Shown piece after piece: positions 41,911 through 54,859 of a DNA stretch of 64,000 nucleotides (position 1 is the first letter of the stretch; each line of letters begins with the position of its first letter). The position numbers and the translations under genes are program-made. Source of the DNA: Physcomitrium patens (Eukaryota > Streptophyta > Bryopsida > Funariales > Funariaceae); assembly GCF_000002425.4 (NCBI RefSeq), contig NC_037255.1, forward strand, positions 8,579,458 to 8,643,457, in the 5' to 3' direction. The notes beneath the pieces were generated by a model. That model ran no database searches, was not told where the DNA came from, and saw only the letters and a list, made by a program, of their open reading frames with translations.

Positions 41911-43300
41911 TTCATGCAATTTTTATTGATATTTTGGAGAATAGAAATATTATGTATAAGAAACTTAATGATTTTAAAAGAAAAAAAAAAAAAAGATTAT
42001 ATAATATTGAGGGAGAATTATGCAAGTTAGATACATTGCAAGATGATGAGAGGATTTTAGGTGTTTATGAAGAAAATGGACTGGAAGATTCATTGGAATT
42101 GATTACATCTATTGGGTTAGGGGATAATGATAAGATTTTTGAGATTCATTTAAGAGAGGTTTATACCATACTTGAATCTTTTCAAGCACCAGAAGTCACT
42201 ATAGAGATGAGATATAAAGTGATAGATAAGAAGGTAAAGCTTGTTGCCGGACCATTACCAGAAGATTCTAAGGAACAAATGGGAGAAGCATCAAAAGAAG
42301 CGAGTTTAAGATATCGAATGAGAATTAAACATCAGTTTACTAAAGAGACTTTTGAAGAATTGAAGATTGATTTTGATGGTTCTTTATTGCCGGAGGAAAT
42401 TACTTGCTTCAAAAAGATGTTGGCTAAACAAGGTAGATTGTTTGCCTTCGAACCTTATGAAATTGGATGTGTGGATCCGAATATTATAATACCTATGGTT
42501 ATCTTCACTGTACCGCCTGTACCTTGGAATCTAAGACCAATTCCAGTACCGAGGGCACATTTATCTATATTGATGGAACTGTTAAAAGAAAAGATGAAGA
42601 TGAAAATATTGGAACCCTCATTTGTGTCGTATTCTAGTCGATGATTTACGATACCTAAGAAGAATGGATCACTACGGTTTATTCAAGATATGCAAGCGGT
42701 GAATGCAGTAACTGTCAGGAATGCAGGAATTGGGCCTATTGTGGATGAATTTGTTGAGGCGTTTGTAAGAAGGGCGATCTATTCAATGGGTGATTTGTAT
42801 TCAAGTTATGATCAATTTCAACTTGTCGAAGGAAGTAGAGATATGACGACAATGAGGACCCCACTTGGATTGGTTAGAATGTGCACTCTTCCTCAAGGCG
42901 CGACCAACTCAGTTGCGCATATGATGAATGGGATGAATAAGGTATTGAGATATTTTATTCCAAAAAAGACTATGCCTTTTTTGGATGATGTTCCTATAAA
43001 AGGGTGCAGAGAAGGAGACAAGGATGAAACTTTAGATAAAAGGGGGTGTCACAAATATGTTGTTGATCATATACAAGATTGTGAAAAGATTTTAACTCGG
43101 CTTGGAGAAGTTCATCTTACATTATCGGATATGAAGTCCATATTTGGAGTACGAGAGGTTGTGATTGTTGGACATTTATATGGATCTTACGGAAGAAAAC
43201 CAGATCCGACTAAAGTTGATGCAATTGGAAGGATGAAAGAAGATTGTGATTCTTTAACAAAGGTTCGCAGGTTTTTAGGTGAATGTGTATTTTATCGAAT
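41911..43300 (+). pseudogene. FDD3 reverse transcriptase
   Basis: Continues FDD3 pol beyond CHR2: N-terminal extension ('ILGVYEENGLEDSLELI'), then palm blocks 'GDLYSSYDQFQLVEGS' (about 42790), 'CTLPQGATNSVAHMMNG' (42885) and catalytic 'PFLDDVPIKG' (42975). Co-linear with FDD2. Broken in the first half. Confidence 0.85.
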
Positions 43301-43870
43301 TTGGATCCCTCATTATGCTCACATAGCGGATCCATTATATGAACTGTTACGCAAGGGCTACCGATTTAAAAAGGAAGAAAGGCATATTCAACTAATGCAA
43401 AGATTGAAGAAATTATTGATGTCACCTCCAATATTGAGGAAGGTTGATTATAAATGCAATAGACCAGTGATTCTTACTATGGACGCTAGTCCAATTGCCA
43501 TTGGATGGGCTGTGGGTCAAGATGATTCAAGTGGGAATAGATTTGCAATTCGATTTGGAGCTAAAGTTTTAAGAATTCGTCAGCATGCATATTCGCAAGT
43601 CAAAAGAGAACTTTGGGGAGTTGTTTCGACTATGAAAGCTGAAAAGGACTATTTGATTGCAGCAGTAGTAGTAATTGAAACAGATTGCTTGCCATTGCTT
43701 GGAATGATTATTAACTGTTCAACGCCAGATATTGCAATGTTGAAATGGATTGCTTATATTAAGTCACTAAATCCAGAATTTAAGCATATCACTGGAAAGG
43801 ACAATTTAGTAGCAGACATGCTATCTCGAGCAAGATACGAGAGGGAAGACGAAATGGTTGAAGACATTGA
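43301..43870 (+). CDS. FDD3 RNase H domain
   Basis: 'ILTMDASPIAIGWAVG' (about 43470), 'VKRELWGVV' (43600), 'IETDCLPLLGM' (43675) and 'DNLVADMLSRARYE' (43800) supply the D-E-D-D residues. It lies in a long open stretch that continues into integrase. Confidence 0.85.
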
Positions 43871-45330
43871 TGATGTCGGATTGAAATTCTATTCAATATC
43901 AAATCTCAACAGAGAAGACAAGCTATTTCTTGAAGAATCTTATGAAGGAGAATTATTGGATATTGGTCATTATTTGAATACCTTGTCTAAGCAGGGGAAT
44001 TGGTCTACAGAAAAATTCAAACAAATAAGAAAAAAAGCATATGGATTTTTACTTCGAGATGGATTCTTATGGAAGAGACCGAAGAAAGGAATTGGAATGC
44101 CACAACGAGTGATAGGCAAAAGGGAAGAAAAACTAAAATTATTAAAGGAGTTTCATGATAGTTTATGGGCAGGGCATAGAGAAATCTGGGCTACTTTTGC
44201 TAAACTCAAAGAACGATATTGGTGGAAAAATATGTATCGAGATGTGCTCTCATTTGTAAAGTCATGTGAAATCTGTCAATCGTATTCTAATATCCGACAT
44301 CGAGATGGTCTTCATCCTATGTATCCTGTGGCTATTCATTTTAAATGGGTTGTTGATTTGATTATTATGCCAGTTGGGTTATGGCAGATGAGATATTTGG
44401 TTTTAGCTCGTGAAGATTTATCAAATCAAGTAGAAGGAAGAGCATTGAGGACAAAATCTATAGAGGGGATTTGTAGGTTTTTGCTTGAAGATGTCATTTG
44501 CCGCTACGGATGCGTAGGAAAAATCACTGCAGATCATGGAGAATTAAATGCACAAGAAGCTTGTAAGTTCTTTGAAAGATGTGGAGTTAAACTATCATTG
44601 AGTATTACTTATAATCCGGAAGGGAATGCAAAAAGCGAACGTGGTCATCCACCGATTGTGAAAGCATTAGTTAAAGCTTGTAATGGGAAAGTTAGAGAGT
44701 GGCCACGGCTTTTGTCATTTGCATTATGGACTGATTGAACAACTTATAGTTCAGTGACAAGATATATGCCAGTAGTACTTATGACAAGTCAAAAACCAAT
44801 TATGTCGATTGAAGAAAAGATACTTATTTGGAGTATGTTACCATGGGAAGATAAGTTAATAAGAGAAGAACTTCTGGCTATTAGGATTCGACAATTGGAG
44901 CAAAGATCAGGAGATGTACAAATAACATTAGAAAGGTTAAAAAGAGTAAGATTAGAAAACAAGGCGCGATTCAATAAGCAACATCGATTGAGACCTAAAG
45001 CAATTGAAGAAGGTGATTGGGTACTTGTTTATGATAGTAGTCTGGACAACCAATATAGCACTTTACGGAAGTTTTCAAAACGTTGGTTTGGACCATATGT
45101 AGTAACAACTGTTCATGATAATGCAACTTACTCATTACGGGAGTTAGATGGTACAAAATTGAAAATACCAATTGCAGGGAAGCAAGTAAAAATATTTAAA
45201 CGAAGACATGCGGAGATGAATATGGAAGTCCTTAATGAAGGTATAGAGACTCCGTAGGAAGAAGATGAAAGTGATTTGGATAATGAAGGTGACGAAGACA
45301 AATTGGACAAAGACGTAGAGAATATATTAT
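43871..45330 (+). pseudogene. FDD3 integrase with acidic tail
   Basis: Zinc domain 'FHDSLWAGHREIW' and 'SCEICQSY' (about 44150-44285). The core has 'WVVDLIIMP' and 'EGNAKSERGHPP' (44625). The C-terminal part has 'GDWVLVYDSSLDNQYS' and 'KRWFGPYVVTTVHDNATYSL'. An Asp/Glu-rich tail is near 45255-45325. Close to FDD2 in sequence. Broken. Confidence 0.85.
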
Positions 45331-45356
45331 AAATCAAACAGCAATTGGGTAAATTG

Positions 45357-45394
45357 GTGCATACCGGAGGATGCATAGGTTCAGAGGGGGTGGA
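45357..45394 (+). other. FDD3 3' UTR hairpin and polypurine tract
   Basis: GTGCAT-ACCGGAGG-ATGCAT (outer pair G-U) followed 18 nt later by the LTR; PPT AGAGGGGGTGGA. Confidence 0.78.
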
Positions 45395-46492
45395 TGTTGT
45401 GTTGTAACACTAGTATATCGTAAAAATATAAAAAAAATGGGACTTTTATTAATTTTCAGTTACCTCGAATATTGGGAGCAACGACCGATTCCAGTACCAA
45501 TATTCTGAGGCCACTTCAGACACCCCATTACAATCGGTCAAGGCATACTTACTAGTAACGAAATGCTCCGTTCGAGTCCAATAATGGGAGTCAACAGAAT
45601 TGAAAGGACTAAATCGATGACTAAGCGAGCCTAACGCGAAGGACTAATTTGACCCAATTATGGAAACATCCAGATCTTACTACGGGCCTCTTAGCCAATA
45701 TGAGACTTGAATTGGTCGAACAACTCAATGTGGTCTCAATTACGGGGGTTTCGATTCCGTTTCAGGCTGTCCTGTTCTTTGTGTCGTTTCAGAGAATGCT
45801 GTTTCTGGAAAAAGAACCTTTTAAAAGGCAAAAAATGGAAGAGAAAGCTTTGACGATGGAGCCAATTCTAGATCCAAGACGAAAGATTGAAGAAATTCAG
45901 AGGCTAGGATTTGAAAGAAAGGGATTTTTTAAGGATCGGAGAGCTAGCTTCATGCTTCGAGGGGGGAGAAAAAAAAGACAAAGAATTGGATTTTTTTTTT
46001 TTTTTTCTTCATAGGATTTTGGGAAGACTGAGGCAATCGTTGCTGAAAGTCAATGTTGTACTAGTGAATTGGGGTTTTAATGAAGTGGGTGTGATTACTC
46101 TTGACTGTTTTGTGAAATCGAAGTTACATCTGTAATTGAAGAATTAAAAGGGTGTCTATAGGATTGAGTATGCGAAGTAAATGAAAATTTTTGGGTTAAT
46201 CTAAAAAAACAGTCAGTGGATATAAGGTCGTGAATATAAAGCGGTATCGGAGATTAGCAGATTGGGTTGTTCGGGGTTCTCTGTAATGTCTAGAGACCTA
46301 CCGGCTAGGACAAAAAGGATTTTGACGAGCAGTCAAAGGACATCCGTATAGATTTACAGTATATTTTTACAATTGTTTATATTCCAACAGCAAAAAAATC
46401 GATAGATTGCTTGAATGTTAGCGAATCTCCATACTACCTTCTATTGCCAGACGCCCAGCACGTTCTCGAACAAGAAAGCACATAATATGACA
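45395..46492 (+). repeat. FDD3 3' LTR
   Basis: 1098 bp, ends ...AATATGACA. The stem homologous to FDD2 27349-27367 reads TTTTGAC-gagca-GTCAAAG, so both arms changed together at one pair. Confidence 0.9.
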
Positions 46493-46519
46493 CCGTGATA
46501 GAATACTTGTTCTAAATGT

Positions 46520-47050
46520 GATAATGATGGAATGGAAAGTAGTAGCTATTCAGTTCTTTATTGGACTAGAACTACTACGAAGACATATGTGAGGTTGAGA
46601 GACTCTAAAGATCCAATTTTAGCTTGAGTTGATCATGGATCAAAAATCAATATCATATCAAGGCAAATATATAAGAAAAATAAGTGGCCAGTTGATACTA
46701 ATCATGGTTGGGTAATTAGAAGTGCAAACAACCAACAAGGTGATTTATATGGAACTTGTCCAGTTGTAAGGACTAGAATTAGAGATGTGGAAGTAGAGCA
46801 AAATTTCTTCATGTAAAACTCTGCTACATATTTAATAATACTTGGTCAACCCTATATTACAGCTACTAAAATGGAAACTAGAGTCTTGGATGATAATTCA
46901 TATTATACCAGGATTCGTAGTTGGGATGGAAGAAAAGCTGTGCAGTTTATTATTGTAAAACCTATTCATGAAAGGCATAGAGAACAATTAAGAGGGATGC
47001 CTTTGGAGCCAGGAAACAACTTTGTGGATTTCTAGAAAGTACCCTTGTAG
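46520..47050 (+). pseudogene. FDD4 aspartic protease
   Basis: Active-site block 'VDHGSKINIISRQIYKKNK' (about 46630), then 'NHGWVIRSANNQQGDLYG' and closing 'LIILGQPYITATKME'. It shares the Asp-His-Gly-Ser variant with FDD2, FDD3 and FDD5 despite wide divergence. Confidence 0.8.
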
Positions 47051-47220
47051 AATGGGGACTAATGGGTGTAAATAAGTCATCTACAGACCACATTGTAGAT
47101 AATATGAATTTTGGATTTTTAAACTTGACTAGTAATGGATTTGTGAATATTTGAAAGATTAAAGATTTAGATTTTGTATATAGAAGAAGGGTAAAGAAAT
47201 AAGAGAAAAACTTAAAAAGA

Positions 47221-48640
47221 ATGGATTTAGTTTCAAGTGATGAAGCCATAGTTGGAGTAATAGAAGAAATAGGTTTGGAAGATGATTTGGTAAAGGTTCT
47301 CGAGGATTTAACTATAAGCATAGATGGAAATGCTATAGTAAAAATATATTCAAGAGAGACTTATGAAGAATTAGAAAAGATAGTGGTAATTGGTGGGCTT
47401 GCTACAAGCTATGGATTGAAACATGAAACTAGACTACAAACTAAATATAAAGCTGTAGTAAGAAAGGTAAAGCCTATAGCTACTCAATTACCAGTTGATA
47501 CTATGGATCATATCAACAAAGCAATTAAGGAGCCAAGTCTAAGAGAAGGACATGGAATTGAACATCAATTTACTCAAGTATCATTAATTAAATTGAAGAT
47601 TGGAGGAGATGATTTCTTGACATCAACGGAGAAAATTATATTTCAAGAAATGCTTATTAGGCATGGTAAGGCATTTGCCTCAACTCTTGATGAAATTGGA
47701 TGTGTAGATCCTAATGTTGTAGTACCTATGGTAATCTTTACTATGCCACATGTTCCATGGAATTTAAAGCCTATACTTATGCCCAGAGCTTTACTTCCAA
47801 GATTGATAGAGCTATTAAAAGAGAAGGTGAAGATGGATATTTTAGAACCTTTAATTACTCCCTATTCTATTACATAGTTCATAGTACCCAAGAAATCAGG
47901 GGCATTAAGATTTATTGAGGATATGCAATCTGCAAATAGAGTAACTATTCGAAATATGGGATCAGGTCCTGTAGTAGATGAAGTGGCTGAACAATTTGCA
48001 AGTCATGCCATCTATTCTATTAGAGACTTATATTCTAGATATGACCAATTTCAATTGTCTAAAGAGAGTAGGAACTTAACTACCATTAAGACTCCTTTGG
48101 GTTTAATGAGGATGTGTACCTTATCTCAAGGTGCAACCAACTCAGTGGCTCATATGCAAAATGCTATGAACCAAATATTGAAAGAATTTTTTCTTGAAAA
48201 AACCATACTATTTTTGGATGATATATCTATAAAGAAAGATAAAAAAGAAGACAAGGATGAGACTATGGAAGTTGAAGGTTGTAGGAAGTTTGTTAAGAGG
48301 CATATTGAAGATGTGGCTCGAATATTAGAGAGATTGAAATCAGTTAATCTGATGTTATCTTTAGAGAAATCAAGCTTTGGAATTGATCAGATTCTAGTGC
48401 TAAGACACATGTATGGCAAGTATGGTAGGAAACCAAATCCTGATAAAATTGATGCTATATCTAGAATGAAGGTTTGTAAAAATGTTACAAAAGCTAGAAG
48501 GTTTTTAGGAGCATGTGTATTCTATCACATTTGAGTGCCTCACTTTGTCCATATCTCAGAGCCACTATATAAGTTATTAAGGAAGGATAAGAGATTTTTT
48601 TGGGAAGAAGAACATAAAATAGCTATAAAAAACCTAAAAA
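47221..48640 (+). pseudogene. FDD4 reverse transcriptase
   Basis: N-terminal extension 'AIVGVIEEIGLEDDLVKV', then 'RDLYSRYDQFQLSKES' (about 48020), 'CTLSQGATNSVAHMQNAM' (48115) and catalytic 'LFLDDISIKK' (48205). The F-L-D-D pair and the charged insert after it are kept. Confidence 0.83.
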
Positions 48641-49250
48641 AGATGTTGAGTTCACCATCTGTGCTTAGACAAGTGGATTATCAATATAAAAGACTAGTGG
48701 TTGTAATAGTGGATACAAGCCCTATAGCAATTGGATGGGCTATTGGATAAGATGATGTAGAAGGGAGAAGATTTGCTATAAGGTTTGGAGCTAGGATTCT
48801 TACAAAGAGGCAAAGAACTTATCCACAAGTTAAAAGAGAGCTTTTGGTAGCACTCACTGCTTTAAAGGTTGAGAGGAATTATTTGATTGGAGCAAGTATG
48901 GTTTTGGAAACAGACTGTTTGCCATTACTTGGAATGATAATTAACTGTACTACTCCAGACATTACCATGCTAAGATGGATAGCCTACATAAGAACATTGA
49001 ATCCTATTTTAATACATATTACTAGCTAAAAAAATTTAGTGGCGGATATGTTGTCTAGAGCTAGATATACCTTCAAAGAGGAAATGATGGCACACGAAGG
49101 AGGTGAAGATCAAAAAGAGAAGAGTTATAGAAATTCATTTATTACTAGTGGAATGGATTCTATTGATAAGGTTCAAAAATTCTATGAAGTTTTGTATGAA
49201 GGCAGATTGAAGGATATTGAAATTTATTTAAGCACAATGAAGAAATAAGA
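48641..49250 (+). pseudogene. FDD4 RNase H domain
   Basis: Blocks 'VVVIVDTSPIAIGWAIG' (about 48695), the KREL block near 48830, 'LETDCLPLLGMIINC' (48905) and 'MADMLSRARYTF' (49040). Broken. Confidence 0.8.
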
Positions 49251-49259
49251 AGGATAGAT

Positions 49260-50580
49260 GGATAAAACCTTCAAAGATATTAGACATCAATCCTATAGTT
49301 ATTTGCTTAGAGATGGATTCCTATTGAAGAGGCTAAAATGAGGTGATAAAATCTCATTGAGGATAGTAGGAGATCTTGAAACTAAGTTTAAGATTTTAAG
49401 AAAATATCATGATATACTTTGGGTAGGGCATAGAGGAGTTTGGGCTACATATACCAAGATCAAAGAAAGGTATTGGTAGAAGGATTTATACAGGGATATA
49501 AAAGACTTTGTGAGCTCCTGTACAGAATGTCAACTACAATCTAAAGTTAGGTACAAAGATGGATTACATCCTACTTATCCACCTTCAATACATTTTCAAT
49601 GGATGATTGATTTGGTAGCTATGCCATTAGGACTTTGGAATATGAAATATTTGATTTTGGCAAGAGAAGAGCTATCAAATTATGTTGAAGGGAGGGCTTT
49701 GAGAACCAAGACTACAAAAATAATATACAGATTTATATTGGAAGACATCTTTAGTAGATATGGTAGCATTGAGAGGATGAGAGCTGATAGAAGAGAATTG
49801 GATGCTCTTGAAGCAAGAGAATTTTTCAACAAGTATGGAGTTCAATTGAAGTTGACTACTTCTTATAATCCTGAAGCCAATGGAAAGAGTGAGAGAGGTC
49901 ATCTTCCTATCATTTATGCATTGGTTAAGGCATGTAAAGATAAGTCAATTCAATAGCCTAAATTTCTTCTATTTTCTTTATGGGCTGATAGAACTACTCA
50001 CAGTACTGTCATTGGTTATATGTCTATGGAGTTAATATTAGGACAAAAACCTATGATGCCAGCTAAAAAAACCTATCCTACATGGATGTTTTTATCTTAA
50101 AAAGATGATATAAATAGAGAAAGATTATTGGAGCTTCGAATCCAATAATTGGATATGTTACTTGAAGACCTACAAATTAGAGTTGAGAGGTTAAAGAAAG
50201 CAAGATTGAAAAATAAAGAAAGATTTGATAAGATTCATAAGTTGAAGCCTAAGTCTATAGAGATTGGAGATTGGGTTCTAGTTTATGATAGCAGCCTTGA
50301 GCATCAACATAGTACTATAAAGAAATTTACAAAAAAAAGGTTTGGACCATATGTGGTGGTTACAGTCTATGAAAATACCACATATACTTTACATGAGTTA
50401 GATGGAGCTATCATAAGGAATCCAATAGCATGGAAGAGGCTAAAGACTTTGAAGAAAAAAGATGGATTATTTCAAATAAAAGACCTTTAAGAATTCTTAC
50501 TTCAATATTTAGACCAAAAAGATGAAGAAAAAGAGCCTATGAGTAATTCAAAGAAATCTCAAGAAGATGAAGAGGAGTAA
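49260..50580 (+). pseudogene. FDD4 integrase
   Basis: Zinc-domain Cys pair 'SCTECQLQSK' (about 49515). The core has 'WMIDLVAMPLGLWNMKY' (49600) and 'PEANGKSERGHLPII' (49870). The C-terminal part has 'GDWVLVYDSSLEHQHSTIKK' (50265) and 'FGPYVVVTVYENTTYTL'. The tail to about 50580 is acidic. Confidence 0.82.
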
Positions 50581-50586
50581 CATGTG

Positions 50587-50624
50587 GCACATACCGGAAG
50601 ATGTGTAGCTTTAGAGGGGGTGGA
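50587..50624 (+). other. FDD4 3' UTR hairpin and polypurine tract
   Basis: GCACAT-ACCGGAAG-ATGTGT, PPT AGAGGGGGTGGA. The stem differs from FDD2 at both sides of three pairs yet still pairs, while the loop is identical. Confidence 0.8.
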
Positions 50625-50781
50625 TGTTATACTATAAATGCTTACAATATGTAAAAATTAGTTAGAATATATTATATGTTAAAAAATCTAGATGTGTGTA
50701 AGAGTGGCTAGTAGATTAAATTAAAAAGAGTTGGTATAAGAAACTTTATTTTGTTTCTTTACTTGTTTTGATTTTGACATT

Positions 50782-50825
<44 letters not shown>

Positions 50826-51906
50826 ACCTAAATATTTAGTATAAAGCTTAAAAAAAGGTTGGGGCCTAAAGAAGAAAATCTTAACTAATAGGAGGCTTAT
50901 TGGAAGGGATGAAAGCAAGGCATGGTTGGATGAAGGCAAGGATTAGAAAACTTCATTCCTATTGATTGAAGGCCATGCCCAATGGACTTCAAGTAGGCTG
51001 CCCGAGGCCTTACTAGGAACTAGGATTCCTCTTTCAAAGGCATTCGGAGATTACAAGCTAAGATTGTAAATTTTAGGATTTGAGGTACAATTTGTAAGCA
51101 AAAATTAGAGGATTTGGACTTAAGGTAAAGATGTTATAGCCGTTTGAAGTTAAGGTGTTAATTTAAGATATATTGTTACTTTATTGAGGATAAGAGGAGT
51201 TTTACAGTAGCTTTTGAAGATCGAAATATACGACTGGAACGGTCATTTTAAGGCCTATATCTTTTACAAAAGAACTATTACTTTTGAAGTTCATATGAAG
51301 GAGTTATAAGGAATTGAAGGCAGCACTTCTAAATCAAAGGCAGTAAGTAAGCGATTTTGTTTGTAGTAATGGTTGGAGGCATAACTTGAGTATTCAAACG
51401 AATTTTTTGCTCAAACTTTTTGGAGAATGTAAATTTTTGTGTAAAAAAGCTAAAAATACAAATTTCGTGGAATTTGAGCTTATATTCTATGAGATATGAA
51501 GAAAATTGCACGTGGGTATATAAAGACAAGGGTTTGAAGTGATTGTTAGGGTTTTCAAGATATCTCAAGATCTGCAACGAATTTGCAGTTGAAAATTGAC
51601 GTAGATTTTAATAAGAATACATCAGTACTTCATGTAAAATTTGAGTTTGTTTGGACGGTCGGATTAGGAGATATAAGGTCTTGAAGTTTGAAAAAATCTC
51701 CATATAAGAATATAGAAGGTTTTAGAAGATTTTATCATATTTTGGGTGTTGTTGGTTAATTGAGGCTTGTGTATTTGGTGTAATTACTCAAAAAGAAAAA
51801 ATTTATATATAAACTTAGGGATTATCTTATTTTCAAGTTTGATTGAATAGTTAGTAACAGCTAGAAGCCCAACGTTTTTTTGATGCAAATTCTCTCTACC
51901 CCAACA
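50625..51906 (+). repeat. FDD4 3' LTR
   Basis: About 1282 bp, TGTTATACTATAA... to ...CTCTCTACCCCAACA. Homologous to the solo LTR at 54860-56110 and, more distantly, to the FDD1 LTRs (shared 'CATTCCTATTG' and 'GGCTGCCCGAGGCC' blocks). A TA microsatellite lies inside. Confidence 0.85.
50785..50824 (+). repeat. (TA)n microsatellite
   Basis: About 20 TA units inside the FDD4 LTR. Absent from the solo LTR at the matching place, so it arose or expanded in this copy. Confidence 0.95.
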
Positions 51907-53300
51907 CCAAATAAGAGGATCAAGGACATGCTTGATTGAATTTGCTTTACAAATATTGAATCAACAGTCAATGTTGATTTTATAGCTCGAAGATGAAAAT
52001 GCTCAAGCTTCAAGAGAATTGATCTTTGTTGATCAAAAGATGCATCTCTTTCTTTTGATGTAAGTTAAGAACGTCTAGAAAGAACATTGAATAGACCTTG
52101 TTGTTTTCCGGATCAATAAATGAACTTGAAATTGAATCTAGATAAAGTTATGCTCCAAAGAGCTTGACAATAATTCAAGAATCATGCTGACATAAAGTAC
52201 TCGAGGTTCTTATGGTCTGTATATATGGTACCTGAACTTGAAGTGCCTTCTAGATAATGATGCCATTCGTGAAATGAATCCACAATTGCAAGGAGCTCTT
52301 TGTCATTGATCTCATAATTAATCTAGGCAACTGAATATTTCCTCGAATGGAAAGCTATTGGATGGAGTTTGTCATCTGTTCTTATTTGTGATAATATGGC
52401 ACGTATAGCAAAATCCGATGTGTCAGTTTCCATAAAAAATACCTTAGAAAAGTCAACACAATATAAGATTGGTACAGAAATAAACTCCTTCTTTAAAGCA
52501 TCAAATGATGTTTCTACTTCTTTATTCCACTCAAGTTTGTCTTTACAAGTCAAACGTGTAAGTGGAGCTCCAACTTGAGAAAAATTCTTGATGAAGATTC
52601 GATAGTAATTGGCAAAGCTCAAAAACCATTGCACATCTTCTACTGTTCTTGGAATCTTCCAATCTATGATAGTTTGAATGTTGTTGAGATCCATCATAAG
52701 GCCTTCATTGGAAATGATGTATCCTAAGAATTCAACTTGAGTAGTGTGGAATACACACTTTTCTAATTTGGCATATAATCCTGCATCTCTAAGTTTCTGT
52801 AACACGCGACGAACATGAAGCTCATGTTCTTCTCTGTTCTTAGGGTAGATTAGAATGTCGTCTAAATAACAAACAATAAAATCATCTAAAAACTCACAAA
52901 AAACATCATTCATAAGATGTTGAAAAGCGGCCGGTGCATTCGTGAGTCCAAAAGGCATGACATTATATTCAAAATGTCCATACCTAGTTCGAAAAGAAGT
53001 CTTTCATTCATCTCCTTCTTTGATACGAATTAATTTGTATGCTCTTCATAGATCTGTTTTAGTATAGATCTTTACTTAATTGAATTGTTCATGAAGTCTT
53101 GAAATCAAAGGCAAAGGATACCTATTTTTGATGGTGATCTTGTTGAGTCTTTGATAATCCACACACATTCACAGAGATTCGTCTTCATTCTTCACAAATA
53201 ACATAGGAGCCCTGGCTGGAGATTTAGAATGGCGTATGAAGTTCTTTGCCAAATTTTCATCAATTTATTCTTTTAATGTAGCCAACTCATTCTACAATAA
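51907..53300 (-). pseudogene. CHR3 reverse transcriptase, RNase H and start of integrase region
   Basis: Minus-strand RT blocks 'MPFGLTNAPAAFQHLMND' (about 52950) and 'CYLDDILIYPKN' (52860). RNase H 'FFMETDTSDFAIRAILSQ' (52430) and 'HPIAFHSRKYS' (52350). Around 51950-52020 'FHLRAIKSTLTVDSIF' matches the pre-integrase linker of CHR2 near 39320. Same lineage as CHR2. Confidence 0.82.
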
Positions 53301-53639
53301 GCTATAGATAAGTCCGAATGGTGATTGAGTTCTTTCTTGCAGATCAATTGAACAATAATAAGGTCAATACTAAGTGAGAATATATGCATTTTTTTTAAAA
53401 AAAACATTTCAGAATTCTTGATATTGATTGAGAACACCACTTGATATTATTCCACCATTTGAAATGAGTGTAGCATATATAGAAAAAAATGATCATTTTT
53501 TTGTAGCATGCATGAAAGCTTTTGCAACTATCATTAAAAGTTTGGATGTACTTGACTTATATACTTCTATTTTGCTAACACGATCTTAGATTATACTATC
53601 AGGAAAGTTAAGGTTTTGAGAAATCCTATCTATTTGAGG

Positions 53640-54015
53640 GTTATATTTTTCAAGTCATGATAATCCTAAAATAATTGGATTAGAGGGAGATTTTATTACA
53701 TTAAATACTACTATATTGCTATGATCTTTAATTGCTATATCTAAAGGAATAGTTTCATGGGTAACATTTCTAGAAGATAACAAATGACCATCTATAACTT
53801 CTACATGTACAGATTTAACTTTCTTTTCTAAAGGTGTTTTTTGTTTTTTGGCAAAATCTTTGTCTATAAAATATGCTGAGGAACTTGAATCTAACAAAGC
53901 AAAGACTTTGTGACTATTAGGTCCTAAATATACTTCTATTATAAAACAAGGTGAGGGATTTGAGGAGAGGATAGGACCTTTACTAGGTGTTACACATGAT
54001 TCCAGCCGCACGGTC
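53640..54015 (-). pseudogene. CHR3 aspartic protease
   Basis: 'VFALLDSSSSAYFIDKDFA' (about 53900) with 'SVHVEVIDGHLLSS' and closing 'SNPIILGLS'. Co-linear with CHR2 and CHR4. Confidence 0.8.
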
Positions 54016-54859
54016 CCTATTGTAGTTGAAAAAACTCGTTTTTTGACACATTATCTTTTTTGGTAATTGTACTCCTCATTTTGTAATTGCATTGCTTCTT
54101 TGGACAATATTGAGTAGTATGCTTAGCTTCTCCATAATATAAACACAACCCCTCTTAACGATGTCAAGTCTTTTCTTGCTTTGTGAGAGCTTTAAAATGT
54201 ATCATATCAATTTTCATTGGTTTTGGCTTTGACAAATATATTTTAGAAAAATTGAGAGCTGCTGCGATGACTTAACTTGTTCTTCTCCAACCAAATCTTT
54301 ATTCTTGACGCCTTTCAAATAAATGATTATCACATGTAATGGCTTTAATAATAAATTGTTTCAAAGATTCTATTTTTAGCATTATTAATAACAAATCTTT
54401 GACACTATCTTTCAATCCATATCGAAATTGGTTGATAAGTGCTTTGATATTTCAGTCCACGTCGCAAGCCAGGTTTTGAAATTTGAGAGCATATATAGTG
54501 ACTGATCATGATCTTTACCATAAGAATAAAAGCTTGTTTTCTACTACTCGTTTTAGATCACTTTTTCCAAATGTGGCCGTAAACACTTCTAGGAATGAAT
54601 TCAAATCATAAAGGAGTCATGAATCTTTTTCCATTAAAGGTACAAACCAAGAAAGAGCACTTCCTAATAGCAGTGAGCCTATGAATCCGACTTGGATAAA
54701 TCCATTAGGATATTAGAAAGGGTGCAACCTTAGATAGAGCTTGACTTGTTGCAAAAATCCTCAAAAATTTGATCTTGTTCCATCAAACTTCTCATGCATA
54801 GTAATCCTTCTCTATGTCATACTTGTAGAAGCAAAACTCCCTGGATTTGGTTGTGATGA
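54016..54859 (-). pseudogene. CHR3 gag, C-terminal two thirds
   Basis: Strongly decayed minus-strand gag. The CCHC region near 54100-54160 and the capsid-like core near 54400-54800 can be recognised only by comparison with CHR2. The N-terminus continues at 56111 beyond the solo LTR. Confidence 0.6.

Larger units (their letters stand above)
31917..46492 (+). mobile_element. FDD3: gypsy-type LTR retrotransposon, split by CHR2
   Basis: Plus-strand relative of FDD2 and FDD5. LTRs at 31917-33017 (1101 bp) and 45395-46492 (1098 bp) differ by about 10% by eye, so it is clearly older than FDD2. The flanks CCTT (31913-31916) and CCGT (46493-46496) fit a 4-bp duplication with one change. All parts are present, with CHR2 inserted between protease and RT. 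Broken, with roughly six breaks. Confidence 0.9.
46501..51906 (+). mobile_element. FDD4: old FDD-group element, 3' two thirds
   Basis: Protease, RT, RNase H, integrase, hairpin, PPT and a 3' LTR (50625-51906). The 5' part is not here; CHR1 seems to have inserted near 46500, so the rest should lie left of the window. Pol differs strongly from FDD1-3, and the LTR is a distant homologue of the FDD1 LTR. It is the most decayed FDD copy, with ten or more breaks. Confidence 0.82.

Noticed and set aside
50785-50824. TA tract as a promoter or origin
   Set aside because: A plain microsatellite, absent at the same place in the related solo LTR.
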